Positions 21,657 through 31,568 of a stretch of 64,000 nt of DNA are shown one piece after another (positions within the stretch are counted from its first letter, which is position 1; each line of letters opens with the position of its first letter). The DNA is from Tetramitus jugosus. Its lineage: Eukaryota > Heterolobosea > Eutetramitea > Acrasida > Vahlkampfiidae. The stretch lies in NCBI GenBank assembly GCA_937625935.1, contig OW569362.1, positions 458,673 to 522,672 of the forward strand, written 5' to 3'. The position numbers were made by a program, and so were the translations under genes. The notes beneath the pieces were generated by a model that saw only the letters and a list, made by a program, of their open reading frames with translations, was not told where the DNA came from and did no database searches.

Positions 21657-23909
21657 CTAATTAAATAGCAGATCAGTGAACCGTCCACTCTCTGGCAGTT
21701 GTGGAGAGTCAGTGGACGAAGGAGTTGTAGGTAAATACTCTATCGTCACACTTGATTCATTTTGGGGCATGTACTGAACATCTCTACCTGCCAGCAAGTC
21801 CAAGAAACTTGCAGTCGAAGGAGAACTTGCAATGGGAGTCGTATCTTGTACTTGAATCTCTTCGGAAGGATGAAAAGTGCTCACACATGGATCAATCTTG
21901 AATTTCGGTGGTTCCGATTTCAAGCCATGTGACTTACTTGCCTGTTCGATGAGAACAGGTTTGGCTTCCATAATTTGACGCAGGTGATCAATAGTTTGCA
22001 TTCGCTTTCTATTCAAGTCCTGATCCAGCAACAGCGTCTTGCTCTTGAATTGCCACAGTGCTTCTAAAAATTTTTGAAAACTAGTCTTCTGATATATGGG
22101 ATAAAATATCGAATGCCTCTGTTCGTATGGTATAGCATATGTCTGTGGCACAGTCAAATGATCAATAATAAACTCATCGTTCATGTAATCGACCCTCTCA
22201 ATCTCTACCCAGACAAATGAACGCTCAGCATTTTGTCTCACTCTCACAAAGTGATCCTTTTGGTCATTGAATACACTGACACTGTGACTGGACACTAGTC
22301 GGACATCGCATTGAAGAATCCACTCGAGTAACGTGCGCCATATAGGTTCCGTGTTCTTTGGAACCAGTTGCAATATGGAGAAATTGTTCTTGAGTGTGTC
22401 CAACGAGTATTGAGATAAGTTACGAAATGCTTCATTGCATCCAATGAGATTAAATGTCCGCGTGTCCCACACAACAATAGGCTTGCCTAGATTACTCACA
22501 CCTGCTCCATTCCTATCAAACAGCATATCCCACATATCAATTGAGACTTCGTTTCGAACAGGACGCTGTCCCGTTCTATAATACAGCATGATTTGATTAA
22601 TCGAAATCATGCGATTGTTGCTTCTTTGACGACTCCGATTCTCAAGCACTCCACCCTTATTCCTATTGTTCTTTTTGTTGACGACAATCGTTGTTTCTTT
22701 GCCATCCTTCTTCTCGGTACCATTATCCTCAGCCTCATCATCATCACCGTCAAGATTATCATTCCGTTGGTGATATGTCATCCCAGATGGCAACAAAACC
22801 TCCATCGGAGGAGTAACAATCACTCGTTTGTTCGCAAGTGCATCCACCAGTTTCCTATTCTGCTCCACGAGCTTGTTCAGTGATCGCTGAGCCATTTCGA
22901 GCTCAAATTTCGCATCATGCAACAAAACCGACTGATAATACTTGTTCTGTTCCGGATTTTTGTCATTCTTTTTAATTTTTTCAATCATGGAGCGTCGAAG
23001 TCTCTGCTTAATCAACCGTTCTTCCTCTTCACTCACACCATCATTCTCTTCACCATCATTTTCATTTTCATCATTTTCATTCTCACTTACAGTAGCTCTA
23101 CTACTACTTCTACTACTACTACTAGAAGTCAAATGATCCCCTATTGGTTGTTGTTGTTCAACAAGGTTATTGAACAAGGATGAAAAATAGGGATCTACTA
23201 AACCAGTGGATGACGAAGAAGATGACAATGAAACTTCTGAATCAAGTAGAATATCAAAGCAGTCATTATCATCATTATCTTCTTCATTGTTATTAACACT
23301 ATGATTTTTATGCTTATTCACATGTATCGTATCATGTGATGAATTTGTGGTCCAATTGAATCCTGGAAAGAGAAGCATTGATGACTTCTTGTCATCATTT
23401 TCAATATCATCATAGTTACCTAGTTCACTCAAATGATCAAATGTTTCGTTATTGTCATATTGAATGATATCTGATAATATTTTTTGCTTTTGTTGCTTCT
23501 TTTGTAGCTTTTGTTGTTGTTGTTCGATGGTCGTAGAAGAAGTTGAACCTGCTGATGATGATTTTTTACTTGTTTGATAAAATGGGATTGCTTCTTCTTC
23601 TGCTTCTGTACGTTTTCGCTTCATTGATCCACTCTGACTACTATTGTTATGAGTATTAGTATTTATTATTGTTGTTGTTGTTGTGCTGTGCGAAGGAACA
23701 AGCGGTTGTTGTTCCATACTAAAATAATGAGATGACGACAGTTGTGGAATCGTGTTGTGTGGCAGTGGAGGTTGTGGTTTTTTGCTTCTTTTGCGCTTGG
23801 GTTGCCACGGTACAATGTTGCCCAGAGGCAGTGAAGTGGTTGAATTCGAGTGATGTCCTTCCTTTATCTTTTTAGTTGTTTTTGTAGTACCGTCGTTGTC
23901 CTTTTTCAT
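21657..23909 (-). CDS. PAS-domain protein with upstream basic/coiled-coil region (750 aa)
   Basis: Probable transcriptional regulator. Residues 1-~290 are low complexity with basic clusters (WQPKRKRSKKPQP, KRKRTEAEEEA). Residues ~300-360 form a basic region followed by a leucine-spaced helix (LIKQRLRRSMIEKIKKNDKN, then LEMAQRSLNKLVEQNRKLVD), reminiscent of a degenerate bZIP but without the standard N-x7-R basic signature. Residues ~470-590 are a PAS-like sensor (VVWDTRTFNLIGCNEAFRNL, then ILQLVPKN), preceded by MLYYRTGQRPVR. The C-terminus is Ser/Pro-rich. bZIP-PAS and PAS-HPK architectures are known in algae and protists. Ligand and targets cannot be read from sequence. Confidence 0.65.
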   Translation of the reverse strand: MKKDNDGTTKTTKKIKEGHHSNSTTSLPLGNIVPWQPKRKRSKKPQPPLPHNTIPQLSSSHYFSMEQQPLVPSHSTTTTTIINTNTHNNSSQSGSMKRKRTEAEEEAIPFYQTSKKSSSAGSTSSTTIEQQQQKLQKKQQKQKILSDIIQYDNNETFDHLSELGNYDDIENDDKKSSMLLFPGFNWTTNSSHDTIHVNKHKNHSVNNNEEDNDDNDCFDILLDSEVSLSSSSSSTGLVDPYFSSLFNNLVEQQQPIGDHLTSSSSSRSSSRATVSENENDENENDGEENDGVSEEEERLIKQRLRRSMIEKIKKNDKNPEQNKYYQSVLLHDAKFELEMAQRSLNKLVEQNRKLVDALANKRVIVTPPMEVLLPSGMTYHQRNDNLDGDDDEAEDNGTEKKDGKETTIVVNKKNNRNKGGVLENRSRQRSNNRMISINQIMLYYRTGQRPVRNEVSIDMWDMLFDRNGAGVSNLGKPIVVWDTRTFNLIGCNEAFRNLSQYSLDTLKNNFSILQLVPKNTEPIWRTLLEWILQCDVRLVSSHSVSVFNDQKDHFVRVRQNAERSFVWVEIERVDYMNDEFIIDHLTVPQTYAIPYEQRHSIFYPIYQKTSFQKFLEALWQFKSKTLLLDQDLNRKRMQTIDHLRQIMEAKPVLIEQASKSHGLKSEPPKFKIDPCVSTFHPSEEIQVQDTTPIASSPSTASFLDLLAGRDVQYMPQNESSVTIEYLPTTPSSTDSPQLPESGRFTDLLFN

Positions 23910-24111
23910 TGTGCTTCGAGGTCACGTCGCTGTTGTTTCTGAACTAATGGTGGTTTGGTTTCTCTCGGTTTGGATTTTTTTGAGTGTTTTGGACAAATGA
24001 CAGAAAAGCAATGTCCCAGTGTCCCGGTATCTTTTTGTCCGCTGAGGAATTTCTCTGTTCCCGAACTGTTCTGATTGGAACTGATATCGGACAAGAGTAA
24101 CTGACCCGAGT

Positions 24112-27100
24112 TTATTCAATGAGATAACTGTACACCAAACGTGTTTTGGCTATGCCGTGCAAAGAATCGTCAATCTCTGCTGTGGCGTCATCTGATCGTT
24201 GTTCCGCATCAAGTGTCGCTTTTGCCACAAGTTCATCAAATGCGGTCATGCTGCTCATGCGGGAGTGGAGGATAGACAGGCAACTATCTTTGAGCAGTGT
24301 TAACATCTCTCGCTTCTCCTTCATTGACTCGACAAGTGATGCCAACATTCCTGGCACCCAAGACCTCCAATAACTGCTTCTCTCTAATTTACAAAATATA
24401 TATACAATAGCAGATATCACTTCCTTGTTGCTGGTCAAGTTATTGTGGTCTACGCTCTGAGTAATCGAACACAGTTGCTCCAATCGATAGAAACAATTCT
24501 CTGAAAAAGCAAGTTCTCTCTTCAAGTCCTGATATATCGTCTCTCGTACTAAATGAATCAGAATATTGAGGAATTGGTGAGTCGTTGAATGACTAGATTG
24601 ACCATATTCTTCATTCATGATATTACTGGACAGCGAGTCGCAATTCGTTAATCGCATTGTTGTTTCCTGTATCATTTGTAATCGGCGATAAATACTTAAT
24701 CCTGCAACAATTGTGTGCAACAATCGATAGCCAGATGAACTTGCTCCTGAAAACTTTCCCGTTGTCGAATCAATCAAATGATCTAAAATATTTGAGCCTT
24801 GGTCCTGTTCGAGACTGAATTGGTCGATTCTGACGCCAAGAAAATGATCGAGAAGACTTATGGGCGATCTGTACAACGAAGCACGCCCAAAGGAATATTT
24901 CCAATTCATCTTGTACCAACTCGCAAATTTTCGATCCACAATCTCTTCCACTTTGAGTTCTTCAATTTTAACTCGATATCGGTAAAGAGGTGTCAACAGT
25001 TCATTTTCTTGCTCGATTTCACGGCATCTTTGTTCTGCGTACTCCTCGGATGGATCAACATAGCGGAAGGAAGCACTGAATTCAGAGATTGGATCTAGAT
25101 CCCTCAGTCGATACTTGGTACTCTCCTTCGTCATTGTTAAATACTGAATCAGTCTTTGTTTGTCTTGATGTCTGAGTTCGTCTGCTGTGAGATTAGATCC
25201 ATCCGATTCATCGAGTACAACCAAAAAGCCCGATGAGTGCGATAAGCGCTCTATACCTTCATTGCTAAAGTGAGATATAATGTGTGGGGCGCTGAAATCA
25301 TTCACCATCTGCTCAATGCTTGGTGTAAAGAACAGTATGAGTTTTTCTCGAAAATTGTCAAGCCATTCATATGAATGAGACGTATTATCGTTATTAGTCG
25401 ATCGTCGATCCCACCACTGTACCTTCAGAGAAAGAAGTTGAAATATTGTATTGTACGTCTGATATCTCTCCTTTGAAAAATCGTTCGAGATGATCACTAA
25501 GGCATCTGCTTCTGAGGATTTTTCTAGGTTGATACCAGGTACAGCCTGAATGGAACAGCTTGTCTCACGAATCAAAAATGATCCATAGAACAATAAGATG
25601 TTCCAATGATAATCTTCATAGAAATTCACTTCATATCCCATATTGAAATCGGTTGTTACATCGACAGATTCTTGTGCTTCAATAGTATCTAACTCGTGTA
25701 CTACTCCTCCGTTCCAATTGGTTCCGTTTATAAACTCGATGGGCGCACTGCATTGAATTCGTAATTGCAGCTTAGATTTGGTCCTTCCTTTGGTCATACC
25801 ATTGAATAACGTTATTTTCAATTGAGAGCTATCACCACAACTAACTTGAGGTTGATGCGACACATCCATTTGGATAGGAAAACCGACACTAACTACAGCA
25901 CTCACACAACTTCGAGGGAAGAGACGACCGAAAATATCAACTTGAAGTTGAATGTTCGTGTCTAACTTTGTACTCCAATCGTGTTGAATTTGGTCCGAGA
26001 TGGTAATTTCGAGAGCGCTAGGTGAAGTATAGGTATGATATGGAGCAATATCTGGCAATATGATTACGTCATCACTCTGCACGAACGGATTGGATTTACA
26101 GGTGATTCTTGCCCCCATTGGCAACACTAGTCCTCCGTCATTACTGACTTTGATGTTGTCAATGATTAGATGTTGTCCTGGCTCGATAACTCCACCGTCC
26201 TCGTCCTTTGAGCGAATATCAAACGAGAGTATTTTGAGATCGTACATTGAAGATGCTGATTCGATAATATTTCCATCTCTATCAATGATGTTGTAGGTAA
26301 TTGAACCATCGAATCCCTGTAAACCATCTCTACATTCATTGCCATCACTTCCTCTTCTACCATTAGCTCCACTTTTACCATCTTGGCCCGTCACTCCAAC
26401 CGAATCTGAGAAACCCAATCCACCCTTTCCGCCTGTGAAGAAATGTTAAAGTTAGGTCATTAGAATACTTAATAATTTCAACTAAACACACATACCTTTG
26501 CCACCTTGACCAGCACTCAGGACAGTACCAGCTGAGCCAGCTCGACCCGACTTGCCTCCCGAGCCACCGGATACACTACAATCCACTAGAGCAAGCAAAC
26601 GAGAATCACTTGTCGTGAGTGTGAGATGGCCACCTGAACCACCATTACCAGCAGCTCCTGCATTACCACCGTTTCCAGAATCACCGCTCGCTCCACCATT
26701 TCCTCCATCTCCTCCGTTTCCAGGCATAATAAATTCATCGCCATTTGAACCATTACCACCTGTTCCGCCATTACCACCATTTCCAGAATCACCGCCCTTT
26801 CCACCATGACCGCCATTGCCTCCCCGTCCACCATTTGCTTTCACCAATAACTTACCCATCTTGTTCTTGACATTTAAATCAAACACTTGGATATTGGGAC
26901 TGGGCACATGAGATTCATCCAATTCTGGAATGACTGACACTCGGAGCAAATCAGGTGATCCAGAGAGTGAAATGGTGCTCGATGTCGCATCTTTACCATT
27001 CTCACCATCACCACCGTCCATTCCATCTTGGCCATCACCTCCACAGCAACCTCTTTTGCCCTTTTTTCCATTCTGTCCTAATTGTTGTTGTTGTTCAGCA

Positions 27101-27405
27101 TTTTGTCCATTAGTGTGACTATCATCAGTCATGGCTTGTTGTTGTTGTTGTTGTTGCAGAGGAGCTTTTGAAGCGTGCTTACCTGATGCACCATCAGATC
27201 CATCTCTTCCATTCAACCCTGATCGACCACTCATATCAATCATGAACACATAATTGGATGACAATTGTTCATTAAAGTAGCCTTGAGTGATCCAAGAGGA
27301 ATTATCATCTTCACTCATTGACGATGGTGGACACTTGTAATGTATGCTTGTAGTTGTTGTGTCGCTGTTGTTGACCACCATTTTTGTCCAAACAGGAGAG
27401 GACAT
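24112..27405 (-). CDS. large glycine-repeat (collagen-like) protein of unknown function, 2 exons, 1076 aa
   Basis: Exons 27405..26496 and 26432..24112 join in phase 1 across a 63-bp intron that falls inside the glycine array and keeps it uninterrupted (GQGGKGG continuing GKGGLGF). The N-terminal ~360 residues contain GxxGxxG collagen-like stretches ([38 protein letters not shown]) and a pure GG[NDHKT] array ([20 protein letters not shown] onward). The following ~700 residues are non-repetitive, with a beta-rich part (about 380-600) and a helical C-terminal part with Leu-rich helices ([20 protein letters not shown]). No signal peptide or membrane segment is evident, so a cytosolic scaffold is as likely as an extracellular fibre. 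I do not recognise the C-terminal domain. Confidence 0.7.
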
Positions 27406-27660
27406 GACTAACTAACTCGATGTTGTTGATTGATATGTATTATTTTACTTTTGTTATTTACAGGAACGATATTATGTTACAAGGATTTTTCAGATAATAA
27501 TGATGAGTGAACTGTGATCGCAAGTTCTTTCATTCATGCAGTGAATGTTGTTGTTGGAAGCTGAGCGTGTGTTTTTTGTGTGTTTGCGGAAGCTAAAAAT
27601 GAACTTTTCAGTTCAGCAGAAAAGAGCCAAGTCGAAAACACACAGCACGCGTTGATTTGT

Positions 27661-28792
27661 TTATTCGTCTTCTTCGGAACCGTCATCATCACCATCCACT
27701 TCCTTGTTCTGTTCCTTCAATTGTTCCAACAAGACACTCAATGAGTGGTCATCCTTTTCGTTGACAACTCTTGGTGCAGCCTTCACAACCAAATTACCAT
27801 CATACTCCTTCATCGTTTGTTCAATGGTCTTAATTGCCTTTTCTAGTGTTTCGAGACCACGGGTCTTGTCATGTGATGTAGTCACCATGACATAGAGTGG
27901 TGGAGCGACAAGAGTAATCTTGATTGGCATGTCATCAGTGCTCAAATCTTCTCCCTTGTGCAAAGCTTCCTTGATCGCATCGATACCAGCCTTGGAGAAG
28001 CATGTGACTTCAATATCAGCACGCATCTTGACTGGTTGAGGCTTCAACTTGTGTTGAATAATTTCCAACAGTTCCTTCCTGATGTTCTCATTAGGGAATT
28101 CGATATTTTCCAAAACTTGATCAGGTTCAGTGATGGCAGCCTTGAATGCATCAAAAGCATGACCATACTTTCTATATAGTGGCCAACCAATCTTCTCATA
28201 CAAGAATTCAATATCATTGTTTGTTACTTCAGCCAAATGACGCATCACAGAGTGAACAGCCTTTGATTTGTTGTATTTTTCTTCCAACTTTGGAATGTCT
28301 TCTGGTGCAACCTTACTCTTGGACAAATCAATGTAGCCTATTGTTATTGTTATTGTTGTTGTTATGATGAGAGTCGATATTTTTTCATGTGATATGTGTT
28401 ATGTGAAAATGATCATCATGGCGATCAATCAAAAAAAATCATTGCGTCAAGTCAAAAAAAAAACAAGCGTGTCAGAGAGAGGTGAAGAACACGAATGATC
28501 AAAAATGTGTTGAGCGCTCACATTAGAAAACAGATAAAAACGTACCCTTTTCAGTATCGACTCTCAGGACAACGACAGCTTCTTGTCTACCGACACGAAT
28601 CAATTGGGAAACAGAACGAATTCTCTTTCTGCTCAATTCACCAGACAAGATCAAACCTTCAATACCATCGTACTCCAATAGGGAAACATAGGCACCAATT
28701 TCAGAAATACTCTTGACACGGACCATGACCAAATCGTCATTTTCTGGGTACTTTTGCTCGTAGAATCTGCAGTTCAAATTTTTTTTGCTCAT
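27661..28792 (-). CDS. EIF2S1: translation initiation factor eIF2 subunit alpha (2 exons, 307 aa)
   Basis: Exons 28792..28546 and 28337..27661 join in phase 1 (intron 208 bp), restoring [14 protein letters not shown], a hallmark of eIF2alpha. The N-terminal S1/OB domain is [20 protein letters not shown] and is followed by the regulatory loop [15 protein letters not shown], in which Ser54 (counting Met) is the serine phosphorylated by stress kinases in other eukaryotes. The helical domain ([20 protein letters not shown]) and the alpha/beta domain ([39 protein letters not shown]) complete the fold, and an acidic tail closes it ([12 protein letters not shown]). Length matches the family (~305-315). 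It delivers initiator tRNA to the 40S ribosome as part of eIF2. Confidence 0.97.
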
Positions 28793-30120
28793 TATTGTGA
28801 TTTGCTATTTGTTGTTGTTGCTTGAGAAGTTTGTGTGATTTTTTTTCGTTTTTGCGATAATACCCCTCTTGCAGCTGGAGATTGAACCGGAGTGGAGAAT
28901 CAGAGAATTTTTTTTGAATCAAAAAACACCGACAACGATCATACAACGGCAAGTGATTCAGAGTGTACGAAGGATGACGATACAATCTTATTTCAAATTG
29001 ATCAGCTGCAATTTCCTTCAAAGTTGCTTCTCGAACAGCACCGAGGTGTAGATTGCGCAGATGTCAAATTCAATTTTGAGTATCGATTGTTTTCTGAAGG
29101 AGATGTCGAAGGAGATGTCGCCACCAACCTAGCGTAATCCATTACAAAAAGGAGTGGTCGAGAAAAACTTTACCAAACAAATGAAAAAGGTTATTACACT
29201 GCTGTCTGTGCGGTCTATGGTTTCATGATTGTTTCTCTTTGAGATCCCACTTTCTTAGACTTTCATTATCCAACTCTGAGCCCTCTCCCAACTTAGGATC
29301 ATACTTAAGTATTACTACTTTCAGGAAATGATTGCCTTCCTCGCCCATGGGGATGAATGGGAATACAACTGACGAGTCTTCCTCGAAATACTAAGAATTG
29401 TACATAATAAAATCGATCCTCTGCAACGGATTGAGGGACCCAAGAATGATTTTCCTTGAAGGAGCTAATTCTAAATCAGAAATTAGTTCAATTACTGCGG
29501 TAATGAAAAACTTTTGATATTTCCTGGTGATACATACCCTGCGTTGGGTCACGACCAGTCGTAGTTCGGAAAAACAGGAGTTTTTTTGGATCAACTAACG
29601 CCGACAGTGACAAAACTCCAACAATCATGAAGCTGAAGATTTGAGTGGGCTCACGTGATGATGACGAGTGATCATATTTAAGAAGTCACTTTTCTCTCAT
29701 CTTCACACAGTGGAATGATACTATTGGATGATCATAACCTCTCCAAAATTTCTTGATAATCCAGCTTTGTCAAATTAAAATTAGATTATCCAAAATAAGA
29801 TACTCCTTGAACGTTGACCCACGTCCATATCTATCCATCTGACAACGTTTGGATAGATCTCGAAAGACAATAAATGGCTCGCTCACAGTTCTCTTTTGAA
29901 AGCAGCAAGAACACTCATAATAACACCAATTATTTGTCTGCTTCTTCCTCTGTCTCAGACAAAATAATAGAATAAGAACAAACAACCATAATATTAGCTA
30001 TTATCAAAGAAGAAGTGCTCCTACCTCGGCGAATCATTTTCTACCACACATAACTAATAGAAGAACTAACAACAAGATCAACTGAACAATTACCACGTAC
30101 ACACTACCATATCTCATTGC
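28793..30120. other. intergenic, 1.3 kb
   Basis: No supported gene. An 80-codon open stretch at 28895-29137 reads like protein (ILFQIDQLQFPSKLL, then VDCADVKFNFEYRLF), but it lacks an ATG and is closed by a stop just upstream, so at most it is an exon or a relic. A TATTTAAGAAG TATA-like box lies near 29675. The last 120 bases before 30121 are CA-rich leader. Confidence 0.5.
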
Positions 30121-31503
30121 ATGTCTCAACCAACATCTGCTCCTCCTCAATTATCCAACATGAATCACATGTTTGCTCCTTCTCCTCACCATCACCATCC
30201 TCACCATCATCACCACCAATCCCATGATAACAATAACAATAATAGTAATAATGCTAATAGTAGTAGTAGTAGTGGTAGAGCGATAAACAATAACACGACA
30301 AGCATCAATGTTGTTGGAACTTCATCTTCGAGAGCTCTTCCTGGCATTCTCGATGATAATAGTAATAATAATAATAGACCTACAATCTCCGCCTACAATC
30401 CAATGACCAAGAATCAATTTCTGCAGCACGTCATACACAACCATATCCAACAAGTCAAGGTTGCACTGGATCATCAACCTGATCTTATCCATGCCAAAAC
30501 AACAGATCATTTTCATTACACTGCACTGCACAGGGCATCTCAGTTGGGGTTCATTGAAATTGTGGACTTGTTGTTGAACAAGGGAGCTGATATCAATGAA
30601 TTGAGTGATAGAGTCTCATGGAGAGCTTGTTTGTTGGCTGCCAAGCACGGACATGTTCACGTGGTCAAGAGTCTGTTGGACGCAGGTGAAGATGTGAACG
30701 TTCAGTTGGCCTACACGAAAAATCGGTTCACTTGTCTCCATTTTGCTGCACAGTATGGTCACTCTGACCTTGCGCGCATGCTGCTACAGGATTACAAGGC
30801 AAGAATCGATATTGTGAGTGCGAATGGGTTGCGGCCGATTCACACTGCGGCCAACTTTGGCAATTTTGAGATTGTTGACTTGATATTGGCCGCTGGAGAG
30901 AACATTAATGAACGACATAATTCACCATGGAAATATACACCATTGCACTGGGCTGTGCAAGAGAATAAGACTAACACCGTAGAGCTTTTGTTAAAGAGAG
31001 GTGCCGATGTGAATTCAGTGACGGGCAACACAAACTTGACTCCGTTGATACAATCCGCGACAAAGAATTTTCCTGATATTGCGCGGTTGTTGCTGGCGTA
31101 CGGTGCGGATTATCGTATCGCCAATAAGCATGGTCTGAGGGCTGTCCATATTGCTGCCAGTAGCAACAGCGTGGAGGCATTGCGTGTCATACTTGATCAT
31201 GCTTCTCCATCAGAGCTCTATGCTCTCGCCAAGAGCAATGCCAGAGAGTGTGATCCTCTGCGGTTTGCGATCACAGCAAAAGCCAAAGATTGCGTACTAG
31301 AGTTGATCAATCGAGGAGTGAATACGAATGGAGTGTTGGAATGGATGGAAGAGTGGGATCTCATCTCCAAGAACCCCTGCCCGATACTAGAAACAATACG
31401 AAATCATGAGGCCTCCATCGTTTACCGTCGTGGAATCGTGATGCAGAATTGTGCTGCCACTAAGAAATTTGTAGATATTGAAATCATTACCCAAACAATG
31501 TAA
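30121..31503 (+). CDS. ankyrin-repeat protein (460 aa)
   Basis: Residues 1-~95 are His/Asn/Ser/Pro low complexity. From ~98 to ~400 run about eight ankyrin repeats with the TPLHxA-type motif and GAD loop, for example YTALHRASQLGFIEIVDLLL, then NKGADIN, RACLLAAKHGHVHVVKSLLD, TCLHFAAQYGHSDLARMLLQ, YTPLHWAVQENKTNTVELLL and LRAVHIAASSNSVEALRVIL. The C-terminal ~60 residues (LEWMEEWDLISKNPCPILET) form no known domain. Ankyrin arrays bind protein partners; none can be inferred. Single exon; the ATG at 30121 is the first in frame. Confidence 0.85.
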   Translation: MSQPTSAPPQLSNMNHMFAPSPHHHHPHHHHHQSHDNNNNNSNNANSSSSSGRAINNNTTSINVVGTSSSRALPGILDDNSNNNNRPTISAYNPMTKNQFLQHVIHNHIQQVKVALDHQPDLIHAKTTDHFHYTALHRASQLGFIEIVDLLLNKGADINELSDRVSWRACLLAAKHGHVHVVKSLLDAGEDVNVQLAYTKNRFTCLHFAAQYGHSDLARMLLQDYKARIDIVSANGLRPIHTAANFGNFEIVDLILAAGENINERHNSPWKYTPLHWAVQENKTNTVELLLKRGADVNSVTGNTNLTPLIQSATKNFPDIARLLLAYGADYRIANKHGLRAVHIAASSNSVEALRVILDHASPSELYALAKSNARECDPLRFAITAKAKDCVLELINRGVNTNGVLEWMEEWDLISKNPCPILETIRNHEASIVYRRGIVMQNCAATKKFVDIEIITQTM

Positions 31504-31568
31504 AATATAAAAACAAGCTAGAGCTACTTTTTGGTTTATAATTCCTCACTTGTTCGTTTTCTTTCGAG

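Noticed and set aside
28895-29137. 81-codon acidic open frame next to eIF2alpha
   Set aside because: Opens at GTG, no ATG, closed by a stop just upstream; may be an exon relic.
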